A stretch of 64,000 bases of DNA from Aptenodytes patagonicus. Taxonomy: Eukaryota; Chordata; Aves; Sphenisciformes; Spheniscidae. Within the stretch, counting starts at the first letter, position 1. The number at the start of each line of letters is the position of its first letter. Positions 14,401 to 26,400 of the stretch are shown piece after piece. The DNA is taken from contig NC_134950.1 in NCBI RefSeq assembly GCF_965638725.1, positions 23,960,932 through 24,024,931 on the forward strand, read 5' to 3'. The position numbers and the translations under genes are program-made. Below the pieces are notes generated by a model, which worked only from the letters and a program-made list of their open reading frames with translations, searched no databases and was not told where the DNA came from.

Positions 14401-17400
14401 TAACGAAATTCTCTCTTGCCCCTCTTGATAATTCAAGATATGCTGTGATCGCTTTTGGATGTGCCAGCTGTCCCAAACTTACGTGTGGACGAGAAGGCTG
14501 CGGAACTGAGTTTTGCTACCACTGTAAGCAGATTTGGCATCCAAACCAGACCTGCGATGCTGCTCGCCAGGAGAGAGCTCAAAGTCTGCGCCTGAGAACA
14601 ATTCGTTCTTCATCTATTAGCTACAGTCAGGAATCTGGAGCAGCAGGTATTTATGATTAGGATACTGTGTCTGTGACATATCTTTTTAGTACATTTGCAC
14701 AATTAACTCTAAAAAGGAAAGAACTGAATAGTAGCATGGTAGATACTAGCTGCTTTGTCTTTCAGAAATATAAAATATGCAATTTTGTCTGAATTCAAAT
14801 TTTAAATGTTATAATTTGAAGTACTCTGTGACCACAGCACCTGACTTCAGTCTTACAGGCTTGTCAGCATTTTAAATTCTTCCTTTGTAGCTGGAAAATG
14901 TGAAGTCAAAGGAACTTGCTGCAAAACATTCTCTGTGTTTGGCCCACTAACTTCATAGTTGTATCACTTACACACTGGGAACACTTTCTCCGCTGTAGGT
15001 GAAATTTCACAGGGCTGCTAATAATAAAAGCTGTTAAAAATAAAACTCAAACCCACTGATTTTCTGCTTTCAAAAGAGACTATTAGTCTGATGCCAGCCC
15101 TGATGTTTGACATCTGTTTGTTAGTACTAATTTCTGTTTTTCAATAAAAAGCTCATCTGTCTTGGCTACCAGAAAGCTAACAATTCCATCTTCTTAAAAT
15201 TGAACTTGTTTGTAACCCCCCAAAAAAGAAGATAAACAGTTCAGAGTAGTATTTTGCAGAGCAAGGTCAGTTTGCTATCGAGAAGAATTGGCTCCGAGTT
15301 TCACCAAACTCTGATCTGTTAGGCAGCTTTTGTGTCTGCCTGACCAAACAAGGTAGATATTTGGGGAGAAGAGTCTCTCTTGCACCTTGAATGTAGTTAG
15401 AGTGGTCGTTCTCCAATCCAGCACTCCATCTTGTCTTAAAAATTGGCATCTTGCTCTAGTTTTCAAATAAATTTTAAAATAAACTTTAAACAAATTAGCA
15501 TGCCAGCTCCTTTCCTTGCCCTTTCAGTCACTCCCAGCATGAACAGCAGTAGCTCTGTCATACCTGTGCTGTAAGAACTTGCTCAGTTTAGTTACTGCCC
15601 TGTAGGTTGTGCATCTGTTCCCATCTGGGAATAGCTAGTGCATCCTTTCAGCTGCTCCCTGTCCTTCTGCACTGGAGTTGGTACTGTTTCTGCTGGTTCT
15701 GCACCTCTTTGGATATTCTTTATACCAAGTATAACCCCTCTTTTCCCTTTGTCCTGCCTAGTAGCACAGAGGCAGTAAACTTGGACTTCTGCACTAGGAG
15801 CTACAAGTTATTTCTGCTGCTGTGAGTAAATAGCTTGTCCCAAAGTGCAGATGCTAACCAGTAATGTGAAGGAACGAAGATCACAACTGTGGTTGTGTCA
15901 GTATACAAGTATTTCACTGTTGCTCAATGACCAGTTGTTTGTTAATGATAGAGCTAGTCACTTAACCGCATTTTTCAATATTTGACTTAGGAACAAGGAG
16001 AGCCTCCAGAATTTTCTTTTTGCTACAATATTTTTTTCTAGGGACTAAGTAAGTATTAAGTAAGGCTGTAAAAAGGACTCGAGGAGGTTGGTGATACCAA
16101 AGAAATGCACTTAATGTGGAAGGGGAGATGGATTTAAGATAGGAAAAAGAAATAACAGGGTGGAGACCAAATATTCAAGTAAAAGATTCATAACAGCATA
16201 AATGTAAAAGAGGATTATATTTAAAGAGACCATATTATCAGTCCTATATTAACATACATATTTAATGTCTGACTAATATATTGCATTAAGCTTAGAAAAT
16301 CCTCGAACAGAGTGTATGCGTTAACTATCCAATTACTTGAATGTGATCTAATATGCCTTCTTTTCATTAGTTTTACTTGGTCCAAGGTTTACAAATACAA
16401 ATAGCTGTCAAGTCATTGCCAAATCAAGATTTGTAAAGCAAACTTATAATAAACTTCTTCCATTTTTTCAGATAATGGTTCAATCAGTTTTCCCAAGCAT
16501 ATGTCTATATTTTGATTAAATCTGCTTGTCTAAAGAACTGATATGATCTTAATATTCATTTTTAAACAGCTGATGACATAAAGCCATGCCCACGCTGTGC
16601 TGCTTATATAATAAAAATGAATGATGGGAGCTGCAATCATATGACTTGTGCTGTCTGTGGCTGTGAATTCTGTTGGCTATGTATGAAAGAGATCTCAGAT
16701 TTACATTATTTAAGGTACATTTAAGAAAAAAAAAAAAATTGTGTGGTTGGTAATTTGTTTTCTAAAGTATATAGAAGTAGATTCCTGGGTGCTGTAAGAC
16801 TGGCTTTCTTCCTGTTGGAGTAGAGAATCACAGTTGAAGTATCCGTATCGAAGAATAAAGTTTGTTTTCAATGCATGTATTTAAATTAGTGCTTTGTTGT
16901 TTTTTATTTTAAAATATTTTTCTAAGTTTCATGCATGCAATGTGTACTTAGTACAACAAATGAACGTAGCCACTATTTTTACTGATATCTTAATACTGCT
17001 GTATTGTCTTCATAGTAAGCAATACAAAAACACTATAAATAAGTTACCTGTGAATCACAAATTGGCATGTGGTAATATGCAATATGCTTCTCTTTACGTT
17101 GCAAAATATGCTGTAAAGGCAAAAAAAAAAAATCTGAAGAAATTATAACTGATTATTTGGTATCCATAACATACATAACTGGAACCTAAGAACAGTAATT
17201 TTGTAACTATAGAATGGTTCAGTAGTGCATAGTTATGTTGATTTATTTACAAGTTCTTTACAGTTTTCTTACTTCTTTCTATTAGTCCATCAGGTTGCAC
17301 ATTTTGGGGAAAGAAACCATGGAGCCGTAAGAAGAAAATACTGTGGCAACTAGGGACACTTGTTGGAGCTCCTGTAGGAATTGCCTTAATAGCTGGCATT

Positions 17401-20400
17401 GCTATTCCTGCTATGATTATTGGAATTCCTGTGTATGTGGGGCGTAAGGTAAAATGTGCTACAACTCCTAATGTGCTTCAGGTTTTACCTTCTGCATTGT
17501 ATAACTTGGGTAATACCATGTTCAGTTGGCTATTTTCACCAGCCTTTAAGAAAACAAAACAAAAACCCCAAACAACCTCCCAAAAACCAAACAAACCAAC
17601 CCCTGAATTGTTTAAGGATATTTGTTTCAATTGTACAGGAAGGAGAAGCAGTGTTTTAAGAATGTAGTTCCTCTTAAAACAGGCAGAGCAAAACACCGAA
17701 CAATTTCCAATTTCTGCATCTTGCCATCAAAGTTCTTGCATGCTTTTCCAAAATTGCTCTGTTTTTAATCTCTGGTTTCCCTTAGAATTAAACAATATTT
17801 AGAGGAGAAGGAAGGCAAAAAGGAAATCCTTTTTATTTTTCTTAAAAGCAGATAGTTACTGGTATTTTAGTATAAAATTCTGCTAGTATAGGTTTGTGCA
17901 TGCACACATTTAAGCATTTATACTCAGCAGCTTGTTAATTGCCTTGGGCCAGTCCACCATGTGGAGCAGCGTTCAGTGCCGGTAGCTAGACAGCATCTAT
18001 CTTAATTTTACTGTTTGTGGGAATCAGCTAGAAATGACCATGTTAATCAGAAGACAGTTGATGCATTTCCTCTCAAAAATATAGTAGCTTTTAGTATAAA
18101 CTAAATGACAAATTGCAAGGAAAACAAAAGATAATTACATCTCCTATTTGTAATTTAGGATAAAGTAGTAAGTTATCCAAATCTTTTGGAAATGGGCTTT
18201 TTGAAATGATGGCTTGGTTCAGCAGGTGCTAAGTGTTCAGTTACATGTACTGGATGGCATAATCAGACGATTTGTTCTTCTGCTTTTATCAGCATGGATT
18301 CTCACAGTGACTGGCACAGACACATAATTCTACATTTATTGGGAAGGGGGGAGTGTTTCTCTCACGTGAGCTGTTGCTGCTAGACAAAAAGCCCAGGGAT
18401 GCAGCTTTTCCACTGTATTCTTTTTCATATTTTTCTTTCAAACAAGTACTCCTACCTTCTGCTACAGTTGTGTTTGATCCTTCTATTCTGTTTTGCCTTA
18501 GTCCCATACAGTCATTGGAACCTTATAAATGATAAGAGGAAGAAGGCAGCAGTTACCTGTTTCGAATTCCTATTGCATATTCTGCTTTTCTCATTAGATT
18601 TTGGGATAGGTCCCCATCACTGGGCACCTTTCACATATTAATGGTAAAGTCTCAGAAAGTTAGTCTGTGAGGGCAGCTTCATGAGAATTTCCATTGTACG
18701 CCACTGCTTAATGGTAATTTTTCTGTGACTTCTGTCACATGTTTGCACTTTTCTTCAAAACATATGATGATTGAGATTCCGCAGGCTCTCCAAGCCTAAT
18801 TTTCTTAGTAAAATTGATTTTTCTAACATTAATGTAAATTCTCTTCCTACACTAAATTCTTACTGCCCTATCTTCAGCTGACATAAAGAATCCTTTTGCT
18901 TTGCGATATCCTATCACATATTTGATGATTTTTAAGTCCACTTTCATTCTTATCTCTAAAACAACCTAGCATGTCCCATTTTTCTTGACAAACTGTCAAG
19001 AAAACTTGCTGGTTTAGACCTCTGATTCTCATCTTCTCTTCTGGATTTCTTTCCAGTTGTTCATACCGCCTTTGTTTTTGTCCAGTTTGAATATAGCGGT
19101 GAAGCTGAAGCATTACTACTGCTAAGTTAAAGGAAATGAGTTCTTCACTATGAGGGTGGTGAGACACTGGAACAGGGTGCCCAGAGAAGTTGGGGATGCC
19201 CCATCCCTGGAAGTGTTCAAGACCAGGTTGGATGGGGCTTTGAGCAACCTGGCCTAGAGGAAGGTGTCCCTGCCCATGGCAGTGCGCATGGAACTAAATG
19301 ATCTTTAAAGGTCCCTTCCAGCCCAAACCATTCTATGATTCTATGAAAGGGTGATCCTGTGCTTATAACTGCCAGTTATCTTTTTCTCAACAACACGCTA
19401 TTTTCATTCTGTGTACTCTAAAACACATACCCTTCCCCACCGTACTGGTAATTTAGGCAATTGGTGTCTTCCTAAGGGTAGTCTTGAACTCATTACCATT
19501 GTGCTGCATCTTAGTCATTTCAGGCCGTTTTTTCAACTTCTCAAGACTAGCATGAGTTCTGGCATGCTTGCAACCTTGCCAGATTGTATTGGCCTGGAAT
19601 TCAACAGACACATTCTTCTTCCGTCTTCCAGGTTAATGAAAATGTTGAATACTCTTGGATCCAGGGCATATCTCTTAGAAAAGTATAGGGTGAAGAGTTT
19701 CAATTTGTGGACTAAAAAAACCTAACGACAACTCAGATGTTTGCTATCTGTTTTATGTGAAGCCAATAGTAGTTTTCTCTAGTCCATTTTTTCAGTCTGG
19801 ACCATTACAACCTGTTGAGTGTCATACAAGAAAATGTCAAAATTTTGTTCCAAGTCAGCGCGTGAGATCTGCTTCTTCCCATCCTCAAGGCTAGTTATCT
19901 TGTAAGACAAGAAAATTTAAATTGACATGATTTCTACTTGGAAAAAAATCAGTGTGGCCTCTTTATTTCCTGCATTTGCTTTGGTGTCTACAAGTTCCCA
20001 GTTTTGAGGAAACGGAAGTTCAGTTCACTGGTCTTTAATTCCCCAGCTTCTTGTTTTACACCTTTTTAGAGATTATCACTGCAGTTGAACTTTTTCCAGT
20101 TTTCCTGGTTTTTTTTTTAGACACCTTCTATGAATAATAATTTTCAAAAATTATTATTAGGGGCTCTGAAATTTGGCCTGCTGAGATATTTTGCAGATCA
20201 GCTCATGTAAGTACGCTCTAACCTGCTGTTTTTCTTCAGATCTTACTCCTTTGTCACCAGTCACCTGGCTCACAGTTGATCTTTAGTGACAACTGAAGGG
20301 GAAAAAAAATTGAACAGGCCTCCAGTTTCATCTGCTGGCTGTCTTTCCTTTTTGTTAAATAACAAATTGATCCATTTTGGTCTTCCTCTTACTAGCAGTG

Positions 20401-23400
20401 TACTTCTGGAATAATTTCTTGTTGACTTTGAGGTCCCTTGCTTTTTGTCTCCTCTATTTTAACCTTTCTGATTTTTGTCCTGACACCCTCATGCTGTTCC
20501 TTTATACCCATTCATAGTAATCTGACCTACTTTCTATTTTCTTAATGCTTCTGGTGCTTCAGTAAAGGAAGCTTTGTTGTTCTTTTACAACATTCTGTCG
20601 GTCTTCTGCATTGGAAGAATTTGTGCTTGTGCTTTGATAGTTTCCTTAAAGAAGTGCTAGTCCTCTCTTTTTATAGATATGTCTTGTAACCTACCAGTTT
20701 TCTGCATTTATGGAAATCCCTCTTCTTCTGGCCCAGTATTTTTATTTGGATATTCTTTATTCTTTATTCTTTATTCAATATTTGGAAGTCTCTTATTTCA
20801 TAGTCATTCCTACCAATGTAACCTTCTATCTTCATGTTTTTCAATCGGTTTCTCCTCTCTAACCACTCCCTTCCATTCCCTTTTGTTGCTTTATGTTTAA
20901 GGAATCCAGTAGCCTTTATAGATATCGTTTGTTGTATGCTTTTTGTTTCGGTGGTTAAAATTGCCCATAACAGTAAAATTCAGTGCCCGAGGTGATCCTG
21001 CTGATTGCTTACAGAGCTCTATAAAACCTGATCTTCCTGGGTTTGTAATGCTTACATGCTCGTACTGTGAGAGTGTTCACGTTCAATTTTGCCTTTTTAA
21101 TCCATAGGTATGTTCCACATTCAAGTGCTCCCTCACTCCATGTTGCTCTCTGTGTAGCATACCTCAGAGCAAGTAAATGCATTCTTGTTATACAAAGTGC
21201 AGTGTCTCTGCCCTTTCCTTGCCTGTCTTGCCTGAACAAATACAAGTACTTTAAGTTTATTCCAAAATGAGAACTACCCTACCAAATCTCTAATTGAAAT
21301 TATAATTCAGAAAGCACAACACTTAATAAAACTTCCAGCTCATTTTTGTCATTCTTTTTGCAGTAGGAAATTGATATAAAAATACTGTGATTATCCTCTT
21401 AGTACTCTCTTTTGTGTTCCTCCTTAGATGTAGTGAGGATTAACTTAGCCTCATGACAACCATTAAAATGGTGACCTATTGTTCCTTTGTAATTACGTCT
21501 TAACCAAGAATGATGACAGATGAAGTGCATATCCCTGAAAAGCCATGTTCCTAGAGAGAGTAAATGAAACACAAAAAGTAGGAAATATCTGTAAAACAGT
21601 GATCTTGGAAGGCCTTTCAGGTTCATGTGGGATTTGTGGCACCTAAGTTTGAGGCAGTCACATTTCAGAGTTACTGCAGACTTGAACCATCAGTAAGGGT
21701 TTTGGTTAGCAGATTCCTTGGTAAATAGTAGCACAGCTAAGACTCAGGTTTGCTGAAATATTTCCTGTCTCAACAGTTTGTCGTGAGAGGGTGCCAGAGC
21801 AATGGAGTTCTTGCTCTCCCCCCTCCCAGGATATATTTGGTGAAGGCTGCCTTGCTACGAGATTTTCATGGGTCTGTTATGTCAGCCTCTGTTTCCATGG
21901 ATCTAATAATCTGTGAAAGTTTCACTCCGTCTTGCTCAGGGGAAAGATAGCTGGGAATCAGAAGTGTCAACTTGATCAGATGTGGTAATTCTTTGATCCT
22001 GAAAATGGTCTGCTTTTCCCAACCACGTAAGCAGGAGTAATGATTAAACAAACAAAAAAATTCGTTCAATGATTTAGCTTTTCTAAATTGAAGGTGAAAG
22101 TAAATGCTTAGTTGCTGGATGGGAGGACTTCTAACTTTTAAGAAGTTGCCTAAAATTAAGAAATGTGTAAATTTTCGTTTCTCTGAGATAAGTTAAGGAA
22201 TAAATCATGACATAGAATGTGGTCTCTCTGGAAGAGAGCAGGGTACAGATTCCAAACTATTATATGTCAGTTCTTCCATCCTTGCAGCAATATATTATTG
22301 ATGACGATAATACTCTAAAAACCCTTTCTTCTTTTCTCCTCTCAAGATTCACAATCGATACGAAGGCAAAGACATTTCAAAGCACAAGCGAAACTTGGCT
22401 ATAGCAGGTGGTGTAACCTTATCTGTAATTGTTTCGCCAGTTGTAGCTGCAGTAACTGTAGGTAAGCAAATATTACTATTTTGTGTATTGGTAGCACCTT
22501 GTAACCAGAACTCTATAAGCACTCATGGATAAAACAGCTGAGAAGTCCTATAGTTTCCTTTTGTAGGTGAAGGAACTGAGACAATGAGGAGTCTGAGGTT
22601 ATAAATTTATTGGGGCAGAACGGAGAATACAGTACTTCAGGAAATGCCGCATTAAAATGAAGAATTAAAAATAATTTTTATCTTGCAAATTGAAGTTTCC
22701 ATATTGTCATATCTGGCTTTTAAAACTAAAGTATTTAAAGCTTTTTTTAAATGACTGACCACGAAAAAACTGTTGTCACAGAGTCTATTCGTATTTGAAT
22801 AACTTCATATCAAACTTTTCTCAACACAAGAAAAATACAGTCTCTTACACTTAACATGACAGTAGTTGACAAACTATTTGTTATGCTCTGGGAGTCAGTT
22901 TGAATTCTATCACATTCTTTCTCATAGTGATTGAGGATAGCATTTGAGGAAAATCCAGCTGTACATTACAAATTCTTGTCATCTTACCACGTAATTTCAA
23001 GATCACTGTAAGCAAACCCTGATTATTTTCTTTTTTTTTTTGAAAGGAGTGGACTTGCCCAGTGCTGCCTTGCTTCTCTTTTGTTGCAGCTCAGGCATCT
23101 TCACAGTTGCGCAGTAAGCTGCCGTGGATAACTGATTCACGTTAAGACCCACCATTTAGTTTTAAGCTGGATCAGTCCCCTGATCCGATTCATCACGCAG
23201 TTGTGTATGCAGTGTTCTGCCTTGTGCCAGAAGTAATGCTCAGAGAGGAATGAGTGACCTCAGGAAGACAGGGCCACTTTTAGCAAGTGGTGGTTTAAAT
23301 TGGCCATGAAGCTGCTCTAAACTGCTTGTTAATGACAGTGGGCCACTGTGCAAATGCAGATATGCTAGTCATAAAACTGTCTCTGGTGTCTGTCTGCATT

Positions 23401-26400
23401 GCATTGTTCTCATGTAGCTGTGGTGTCAGATCCCCCCTAAACAGGTAGTGGGACACAAAGTCTCGTAGATGTATTTATAGGTCTGCTTTACCTCATTCTT
23501 TCAAGCTGTTTCTTATTCCTGACCAGAGATAAAACTTGGCTTTTTAGGGAAAGCAGTTGGGTTTTATTTTGTGGAGTTTTTACTCTTGCCCTGTTGCCAT
23601 TAACACATGGCCTCCAGTCTCAGGGCATTACATGGCTTCCAAAATAATGACCTTGAGAATATGGATTTCCTCCTTGAATGCTGAGGAATTTCTAGTGAAA
23701 GGGACTTCTTATAACAGGCGCCCTTCTTTTAGGTTAGATGGAGGAGCCTTTCTTTGCATTGAGTCTGCCTCTGTCCTGGCTTTTTCAGAATGTGCCAGCT
23801 TGCCATTTTTCAGTCTACCGTTTTTCTGTACCTTCTGTGTACTTCCGTCAGCAAAGCCATAGAATGGTTTAATTCATATGCCAAAGGAGTAACTTTCAGA
23901 CCACTAGAAGTGGTGGGATGGTTGTGTGTGTATACCTGCGTGCACTTTAGCCCACAGTTTCTTTCAGTGGTTTCCCTTAACTCCTGCCACTCTGTTCCAC
24001 AGAATTGTTTACTTCTAAGGAAAACTTGTATAATTAAAATTTTTAAATTGAGTCAGTGTGATACAATAAATATGAAAGATCCCACAGTAATAATAATGTT
24101 AAGTCCTATTAAATTGATAGCAAAGCCCTGTCTGACTTCAGTGGATGCAAAATCAAGCTTCTTATTAAATTAGTAGAGGTAGTAACGTTTTTAGTTGAAT
24201 AACATTTGAAGTAGATCTCTGCTGTTTCTGCTTCTCAGGTGGAACATAGTTACAGTCCCCAATGGAGCTTATATGAACCTTTAAAGTTTTTTCATTTTGT
24301 TTGTAAAAGATGTTATGGACGTACTGGAAGTATTAATTCATCAAGCATTAAGCTGCTTTGCCTACCAATGCTGATAGAGGACATTCTGCCTGCTGAAAGT
24401 ACTTTCCTGTCATTTCACCTTAGTGATTTACCAGTATTTCTTAATTTTGCTCCCTTCTGATTTCTTTCAAGTGTGAAATATTAAGTAATCATGGAAAATG
24501 AAATAACTTTTATGAAAGGCTCTAAAATATAAGTCACATTTAATGAAAGACTGTGCTTTCCTCGGTAGGTATTGGTGTTCCTATTATGCTGGCTTACGTA
24601 TATGGAGTTGTTCCAATTTCCCTCTGCCGAAGTGGAGGCTGTGGTGTGTCAGCAGGCAACGGAAAAGGTGTCAGGATAGAATTTGATGATGAAAATGATA
24701 TAAATGTTGGTGGAACAAATGCAGCTGTAGGTAAGAAAATTCTGTGTTTCATTTTCTATAAATTTGGGCTTTGTGATTTATATTGATGGCCTTAGATACT
24801 AGAATACATATTTGCAGAAGAGGTACTATACAGTTAGGACTACTTCCACTCATTGCTGAAAGACCAGCTTTCAGATGAGGATAGCTTCTCTGTGTTCGTG
24901 CTGTGCTGTAATACAAGCATTAAAGCTTTTCTCGTCCATTTGAATCAAAGCCAGACTCGAGTAGAGTCTTTTCCGTAGGTAAAAGTTTTAAGATAAAATT
25001 AAATGCTGCTTTTTCAGAATACTGCTTTGTGGAAACTTGCTGGCTTTCATCTTTTTATCTATAATAGGGGGAACTAAATGCTGATCTGGTGCTATTTTTA
25101 TTTTAATTATGTGGCAGTATCCTTTGTGATAGGGTCTCTCTGTTTTCCTTGGCTCCATGTTACCTGTCCTATCGATGGTTAACTTTTTGGTATCTTAAGT
25201 ATGTGATGTCAGGCATAACCATTATAGCAACTTCAAGAAAGGTATCTCTTCCCCCCCGCCCCGACAAAGTTATCTTTTTGTCACAGTGTGTTTTATAAAT
25301 CCTTTTTCTCAGCATAATTTCAGGAACGGTTTCCATGGTCACATTCTAGAAACTACTAAGTTCTACTTCCATAACTGACAAGCCTTCTTTATTTCTGTCT
25401 AGATACCACTTCAGTAGCAGAGGCACGTCATAACCCTAGCATAGGCGAAGGAAGCGTTGGAGGACTGACTGGCAGCTTGAGTGCGAGTGGTAGCCACATG
25501 GATAGAATAGGAGCCATTCGAGACAACCTAAGTGAAACTGCTAGTACCATGGCCCTGGCTGGGGCTAGTATAACAGGGAGTCTCTCAGGAAGTGCAATGG
25601 TTAACTGCTTTAACAGGTAAGAGACATGCTTTCTACCGTACAGTATCCTGCTCTACGTGTAAGCCGAGGAAGTGGTATTAATAGGTTTTTTTAATTTTTG
25701 GTTTTTTAAATAAAAACTCCTATTAGAAGGAACTGTCTCTGGGAGATAGAGACAGTTCTCTGACAAACTTGTTGGTTTCCAAGAGATCGTGCCAGACCAC
25801 AATCCTCAAAAAAGAGTTTGAATTTTTTTCAGGGTGAGTGGGGCCTGAGATCTTGTTCTCCTGCTTCCCAGGAGAGCAGCCTCTACCCAGGAGTCAGAGG
25901 GAGGCACCTCATGTCTAACACAGTCATGTTCTCCGGTGCATCTCACCCCAAAGTCAGAACTGCTGACTTGTTCAGTAGTCTACAAGTACTAAACTGTGCC
26001 TTCAGAACACCTGGCTGGAGTGTGGATTCACAATGGACTTAGGCAGGAGGGGAGGCAGCTGGGCACCTGGCCTTGCCGAGGTGGCAACTTCTTGGCACTT
26101 ACGTGCTCAATGCCTCCTGTGAATTGGGGCCTTACTGTTTGTTGGCTGTCCTGCACCCTGAAGAGAAAGGGAGTGTCTGGAAAGGATTGTTAACATTTAG
26201 GGTTCAGGATGGAATTTGCTCTTTAAATCAGGCGCTAACACTGCTCGTTTTCTTGAGTAAATTGGAAGTCCAGGCTATATAGAATAAGGAGGGCAGGATA
26301 GCAGCAAGAGTTTCCTTATGTTTCAAGCTGTGACTGCTGAGTGAGGTATACCTATCCTCTTCTTTAAAGAGCTGGGAGCGGAAAACAAAAGAAAAAAACA

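Larger units (their letters stand above)
8429..14437 (+). other. RNF19A: RNF19A intron 2
   Basis: Bounded by GTATGT and CAAG. It contains a 15-base G run (11543-11557), a faint old CR1 trace near 11440-11520, and otherwise unremarkable AT-rich sequence. Open frames here are short and lack recognisable domains. Confidence 0.85.
17449..22346 (+). other. RNF19A: RNF19A intron 5
   Basis: Bounded by GTAAAA and TCAAG. It holds a CR1 3' end (19130-19346), an AT palindrome (20133-20158) and a short heptamer repeat (20751-20776). No coding sequence was recognised. Confidence 0.85.
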
